NCBI GenBank assembly: GCA_035645275.1
Contig: DASQMX010000026.1
Coordinates: forward strand, 868,001-932,000
Length of the DNA stretch: 64,000 nt
Reading direction: 5' to 3'
Source: Paranoxybacillus sp035645275
GTDB taxonomy: Bacteria > Bacillota > Bacilli > Bacillales > Anoxybacillaceae
Position numbers and translations under genes: made by a program. Shown here piece after piece: positions 60,820 through 64,000 of this stretch. Position 1 is the stretch's first letter. Every line of letters begins with the position of its first letter. Below the pieces are notes generated by a model. The model saw only the letters and a program-made list of their open reading frames with translations, was not told the DNA's origin and did not search any database.

Positions 60820-61602
60820 TTATTTATCCAAAACTTTTTCAAGGAAATGCAATAGCCGCTGCATTTCCTTTTCTTCGTTTTTCGTTTTATACCAAAGAAA
60901 TGAAAATAACGTTTGTGATACAACATACCATTTCATTCGTATCCGTAAATGCTCCGTTAAGTGAATGCCGTAAATACGCAGCCACTCTTCCCATTGTTCC
61001 TCAGGAATATAGGAATATAAAAGCATGCCGATATCAATTGCCGGGTCAGCAATCATCGCCCCGTCCCAATCAATTAAATAAAGTTGATTATCTTCTGTAA
61101 GCAACCAGTTATTATGGTTAATATCACAATGACAAACGACCAATTCTTCATGCTCAACAGAGGCGAGCTCTTGCTCTAGCCAGCTTAATGCATGCTGAAT
61201 CATTGGATAAGCCTCCAACAAATCAGGAGTGATGGACACTTTCAGTTCGTTTATCATCATTGCCGGTAATAACGGGGTTTTTCCAAGCCGCTTCAGCATC
61301 GCCAATAATTCTTTAGAGCGATGGATTTTCCGCAATAAATTTGCTACTCGTTCGCTCCCCATATCATGCGGCTTTAATTCCCGCGCATTCAGCCATTGCT
61401 GAGCTGTAATAACATCTCCATTCTCCATCCGTTTCGTCCATACTAGCTTAGGAACAATTCCTTCCGCTGACAGTACAGCAAGAAACGGTGAAGAATTTCG
61501 TTTTAAAAATAGCTTTTTTCCCTCATATTCAGCAAAATATGCATCTCCAGTAGCACCGCCAGCAGGAGTTATTTCCCACTCCTTACCTAATAACTGTTCC
61601 AA
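60820..61602 (-). CDS. ytmP: APH-type phosphotransferase family protein YtmP
   Basis: This 260-aa protein has the aminoglycoside/choline-kinase-like fold. The catalytic loop is VCHCDINHNNWLL (Brenner motif HxDxxxxN) and the metal motif is LIDWDGAM. Natural substrate is unknown; antibiotic resistance should not be assumed. YtmP lies beside amyX and ytzH as in B. subtilis. Confidence 0.9.
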   Translation of the reverse strand: MEQLLGKEWEITPAGGATGDAYFAEYEGKKLFLKRNSSPFLAVLSAEGIVPKLVWTKRMENGDVITAQQWLNARELKPHDMGSERVANLLRKIHRSKELLAMLKRLGKTPLLPAMMINELKVSITPDLLEAYPMIQHALSWLEQELASVEHEELVVCHCDINHNNWLLTEDNQLYLIDWDGAMIADPAIDIGMLLYSYIPEEQWEEWLRIYGIHLTEHLRIRMKWYVVSQTLFSFLWYKTKNEEKEMQRLLHFLEKVLDK

Positions 61603-61629
61603 GCAAGTTCACCTTCAACTTATAAAAAT

Positions 61630-61676
61630 AAAAAGACAGCATTACCTGACTGCTTATTTTCAGACAATCGCTGTCC
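61630..61676 (-). terminator. Terminator of amyX
   Basis: On the minus strand GACAGC...GCTGTC is followed by TTTTTATTTTT. An inner CTGAAA/AGCAG region makes the loop long. Confidence 0.6.
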
Positions 61677-61720
61677 TACTAGATTTTATCTTTCAAATGC
61701 TTTTTTCGTCAAGTATAAGT

Positions 61721-63874
61721 CTATTCCTTATATAGGACAAACGTTGCAATACCAAAAATTTGCACATTTTTATTTACTTTATATAAAGATTCAATACCGC
61801 TTCGCTCACCATCGCATACAACATGCCATATGTCCGCGTCTGGCAATGAAAGTATCTCATTCTTCTCTTCATTATGATGAATAATTAAAATATGTTTCCA
61901 CGGACCATATTTATTGACATGGCATAGCTGATACACAATCATTGATTGAGGGACGTTTTCGAAAAACGTCATATGTGTTCGTATTTCGTCAGCAGTCGTT
62001 AAGCGAAACGCACCGTGATATTTTCTAAGTGCAATTAATCCTTGAATATAACGAACATCTTTCTCATGCTCGCTTTTTCTTCTCCAGTCAAGTTGATTAA
62101 TTGAATCTGGAGAGTTATAGCTGTTTTCTATTCCCTGCTTCGTACGGTAAAATTCTTGACCGCTATGCAAAAACGGAACTCCTTGGGATAATAAAACAAT
62201 AGAAGTCGCTAATTTTTGCCGCTTTTTCCTTATCTCTTCGCTTTCAAACGCATTACAAACAGCGGCTTTATCCCAAAATGTACGATTGTCATGGGATTCT
62301 ACATAATTGACTGTTTGAACAGGCTCTTTAAACAGTCCTTTCTTTCCTGTTCCTAAGCAAATGCTCCCAGCAATCGCTCGTTTTACCTCTTCTCGATAAT
62401 GACCATTGCCAAGAGTGAAACCTCTATCGTATAAATTAAATGTACTACCTTTCACACAGTCGCGAAAACGGTCGTTAAAATGAGCAATTCGCGGCATCTT
62501 TTCTGCGTTTTGTATATTCGCTTTGTCTTTAGGTGACAATGGAGTGTTTAAATCCCAGCCCTCTCCTATAATAAGAATCGAAGGGTCTATTGCATCTGCC
62601 GCTTTACGTACTTCATTCATTGTGTTTACATCCAAAATCCCCATTAAATCAAAACGAAAACCATCGACATGATATTCCCGCAGCCAAAATCGAACCGAAT
62701 CAATAATAAATTTGCGGGCCATCTTCCGCTCAGAGGCAAAATCGTTGCCGACACCTGTACCATTTGAAGGCATTCCATAGGCATCATGACGGAAATAATA
62801 ACCAGGAACAATCTTTTCAAAAGAAGATTGTTCGCGAATGTAGACATGATTATAAACAACATCCATAATGACGCGGATTCTATTTTCCTGCAATGTCTTA
62901 ATCGTATGCTTTAACTCATAAATGCGAACATACGGATTGGCAGGGTCAGTTGCATAACTCCCCTCAGGAGCGTTATAGTGCAATGGATTATAACCCCAGT
63001 TGTAATCTTTGTCTGGATTTCGCTCATCAACTCCGGCAAAGTCGTTAAACGGAAGCAATTCAACATGGGTAATTCCGAGCTCTTTTAAATACGAAAGCCC
63101 CGTGCTCGTTCCGTTTGGCCCTTTTGTATGTTGCTCGCTTAGTCCTAAATATTTTCCCTTATGCATAATCCCGCTTTCCGGATGAATCGTAAAATCACGA
63201 ATATGCATTTCATAAATAATTGCATCTGTCGGTGAAGATAATGGAGGCAAAGAGGGTTTGGCCAATCTTGTCTTTGTTAAATCAACAATCACCCCATACT
63301 CACCATTCATGGAAACGGCCACAGCATATGGGTCAACCGCTTCACGCCAGACGAGATTCACACATACAAGATATGTATAATAATACCCTTCCAAATTCTC
63401 CGCAACTGAAATGGTCCAAATCCCTTTCTCACCACGCACCATTTGTATCATTTGTACGTCTTCTTTTTCTTTCCATAGTTTCAGCTTTACTTCTGTTGCC
63501 GTCGGAGCCCAAAGTTTAAATATCGTCTCATGTTTGCTAAACGTAATTCCAAGGTCGTCACCATCATAGTAATAGTGATTATCAAATTCTGTAGTGCGAG
63601 TGACGGCCCCAATTTGCAAATCAGTAAATGCCCCGTGCTCTTCATAAATGATATATCGCCCGCCAATTTCAAGCGGAAAATCAAAGCGGCATTCGTACTT
63701 CAAAAAAGCAAGCAAATCCACTTTTCTCTCAATCGATAAATCTCGTTTTTCACCACGCTCATTCTGTAACGTAAATGTGCTGGACAACCCTTGAAAATAC
63801 GATTTCGGAATTAAAATCGTAATAAGATTCATTTCGTCTAAATACGCTTCAAATGTTCGCTTTACTTGCAACAA
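61721..63874 (-). CDS. amyX: Type I pullulanase AmyX
   Basis: AmyX (717 aa) hydrolyses alpha-1,6 branches of pullulan and limit dextrins. It has an N-terminal domain, a CBM48-like domain (ITFSKHETIFKLWAPTATEVKLKLW) and a GH13_14 catalytic barrel with YNWGYNPLHYNAPEGSY, GFRFDLMGILD (nucleophile Asp), IGEGWDL (acid Glu) and YVESHDNRTFW. No signal peptide is present, so it is cytoplasmic. I chose the TTG at 63874, 7 nt after AGGAGGTGA, matching the B. subtilis N-terminus; earlier ATGs are in Pal elements or inside the ribosome binding site. Confidence 0.95.
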   Translation of the reverse strand: MLQVKRTFEAYLDEMNLITILIPKSYFQGLSSTFTLQNERGEKRDLSIERKVDLLAFLKYECRFDFPLEIGGRYIIYEEHGAFTDLQIGAVTRTTEFDNHYYYDGDDLGITFSKHETIFKLWAPTATEVKLKLWKEKEDVQMIQMVRGEKGIWTISVAENLEGYYYTYLVCVNLVWREAVDPYAVAVSMNGEYGVIVDLTKTRLAKPSLPPLSSPTDAIIYEMHIRDFTIHPESGIMHKGKYLGLSEQHTKGPNGTSTGLSYLKELGITHVELLPFNDFAGVDERNPDKDYNWGYNPLHYNAPEGSYATDPANPYVRIYELKHTIKTLQENRIRVIMDVVYNHVYIREQSSFEKIVPGYYFRHDAYGMPSNGTGVGNDFASERKMARKFIIDSVRFWLREYHVDGFRFDLMGILDVNTMNEVRKAADAIDPSILIIGEGWDLNTPLSPKDKANIQNAEKMPRIAHFNDRFRDCVKGSTFNLYDRGFTLGNGHYREEVKRAIAGSICLGTGKKGLFKEPVQTVNYVESHDNRTFWDKAAVCNAFESEEIRKKRQKLATSIVLLSQGVPFLHSGQEFYRTKQGIENSYNSPDSINQLDWRRKSEHEKDVRYIQGLIALRKYHGAFRLTTADEIRTHMTFFENVPQSMIVYQLCHVNKYGPWKHILIIHHNEEKNEILSLPDADIWHVVCDGERSGIESLYKVNKNVQIFGIATFVLYKE

Positions 63875-63906
63875 GTAACCCTCACCTCCTAAGAACATAG
63901 ATTGAT

Positions 63907-64000
63907 GGGGCTGACCTAAAATAAAGTACAACTTCATCAGTGGCGGGCCTTCATCCACCACTGATGTTAGTTGAATTTATCGCACTTCTAGCGTCCGTAA
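63907..64000. repeat. Pal-I left arm joined to Pal-II copy D (cut by window edge)
   Basis: GGGGCTGACCTAAAATAAAGT (63907-63927) is the Pal-I left end. From 63920 a Pal-II element reads in reverse orientation: AACTTCATCAGTGG, a hairpin with CCACTGAT, TTATCGCACTTCTAGC and GTCCGTAA at the window edge. The junction is at AATAAAGT, the TTTATT boundary of Pal-II. Confidence 0.7.

Noticed and set aside
60820..61602. Aminoglycoside resistance gene
   Set aside because: The APH-like fold is present, but this is the conserved housekeeping locus ytmP, not a resistance determinant.

Overview
This window is chromosomal DNA from a spore-forming member of the Bacillaceae. The gene order, protein lengths and regulatory signals closely follow the dnaE-to-amyX segment of Bacillus subtilis. 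The moderately AT-rich composition, an alpha/beta-type spore SASP, sporulation genes (ytrH, ytrI, ytfJ/gerW) and an M29 aminopeptidase suggest a moderately thermophilic genus such as Anoxybacillus, Parageobacillus or Geobacillus. The genus is an inference; the family is secure. There are no rRNA or tRNA genes, CRISPR arrays, prophage or complete insertion sequences.

Layout. 1-5.7 kb: dnaE (3' end cut by the window edge), ytrH-ytrI, nrnA, ytpI. 5.7-12.1 kb: ytoI, ytkL, an X-Pro dipeptidase, ald, an unknown secreted protein, a ytkK-like SDR and a 52-aa protein. 12.3-18.7 kb: argG-argH with two ARG boxes, a 104-aa protein, moaB, ackA with a cre site, ytxK. 18.7-23 kb: tpx, ytfJ, ytfI, yteJ, sppA, nadK2. 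23-34.5 kb: ytcI, SASP, nifZ-thiI, brnQ, ezrA, hisJ, ytsP, dgcP. 34.7-44.5 kb: rpsD with a structured leader, tyrS with a T-box, a class A PBP, acsA and divergent acuABC. 44.6-52.5 kb: ccpA, aroA, ytxGHJ, aminopeptidase, murC, pncB. 52.7-64 kb: sftA, ytpR, ytpQ, ytpP, a DUF84 NTPase, ytoP, ytzB, a ytnP pseudogene, trmB, ytzH, ytmP, amyX.

Several genes act together. CcpA is encoded here, and a near-perfect cre site lies at the activating distance upstream of ackA. AcsA is flanked by its acetylation/deacetylation genes acuA and acuC. NifZ and ThiI form a tRNA thiolation pair.

The main non-textbook content is between the genes. About fourteen copies, fragments or miniatures of one palindromic element (called Pal-I here; about 120 bp, ends GAGGCTG...CAGCCTC, inner arms GTGTCAGACC/GGTCAGACAC) sit mostly at convergent gene ends. 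Their A-tract/T-tract flanks fit bidirectional terminators, and arm differences are often compensated. A second family (Pal-II; about 125 bp, two strong hairpins, always bounded by TTTATC/TTTATT) looks like an IS200/IS605-derived miniature element. One Pal-II copy appears to have inserted into a Pal-I copy at the right window edge. One Pal-I copy is nested inside another. Other oddities are a ytnP pseudogene with an internal deletion, an SDR lacking its catalytic tyrosine, and a terminator hairpin that buries the next gene's ribosome binding site.
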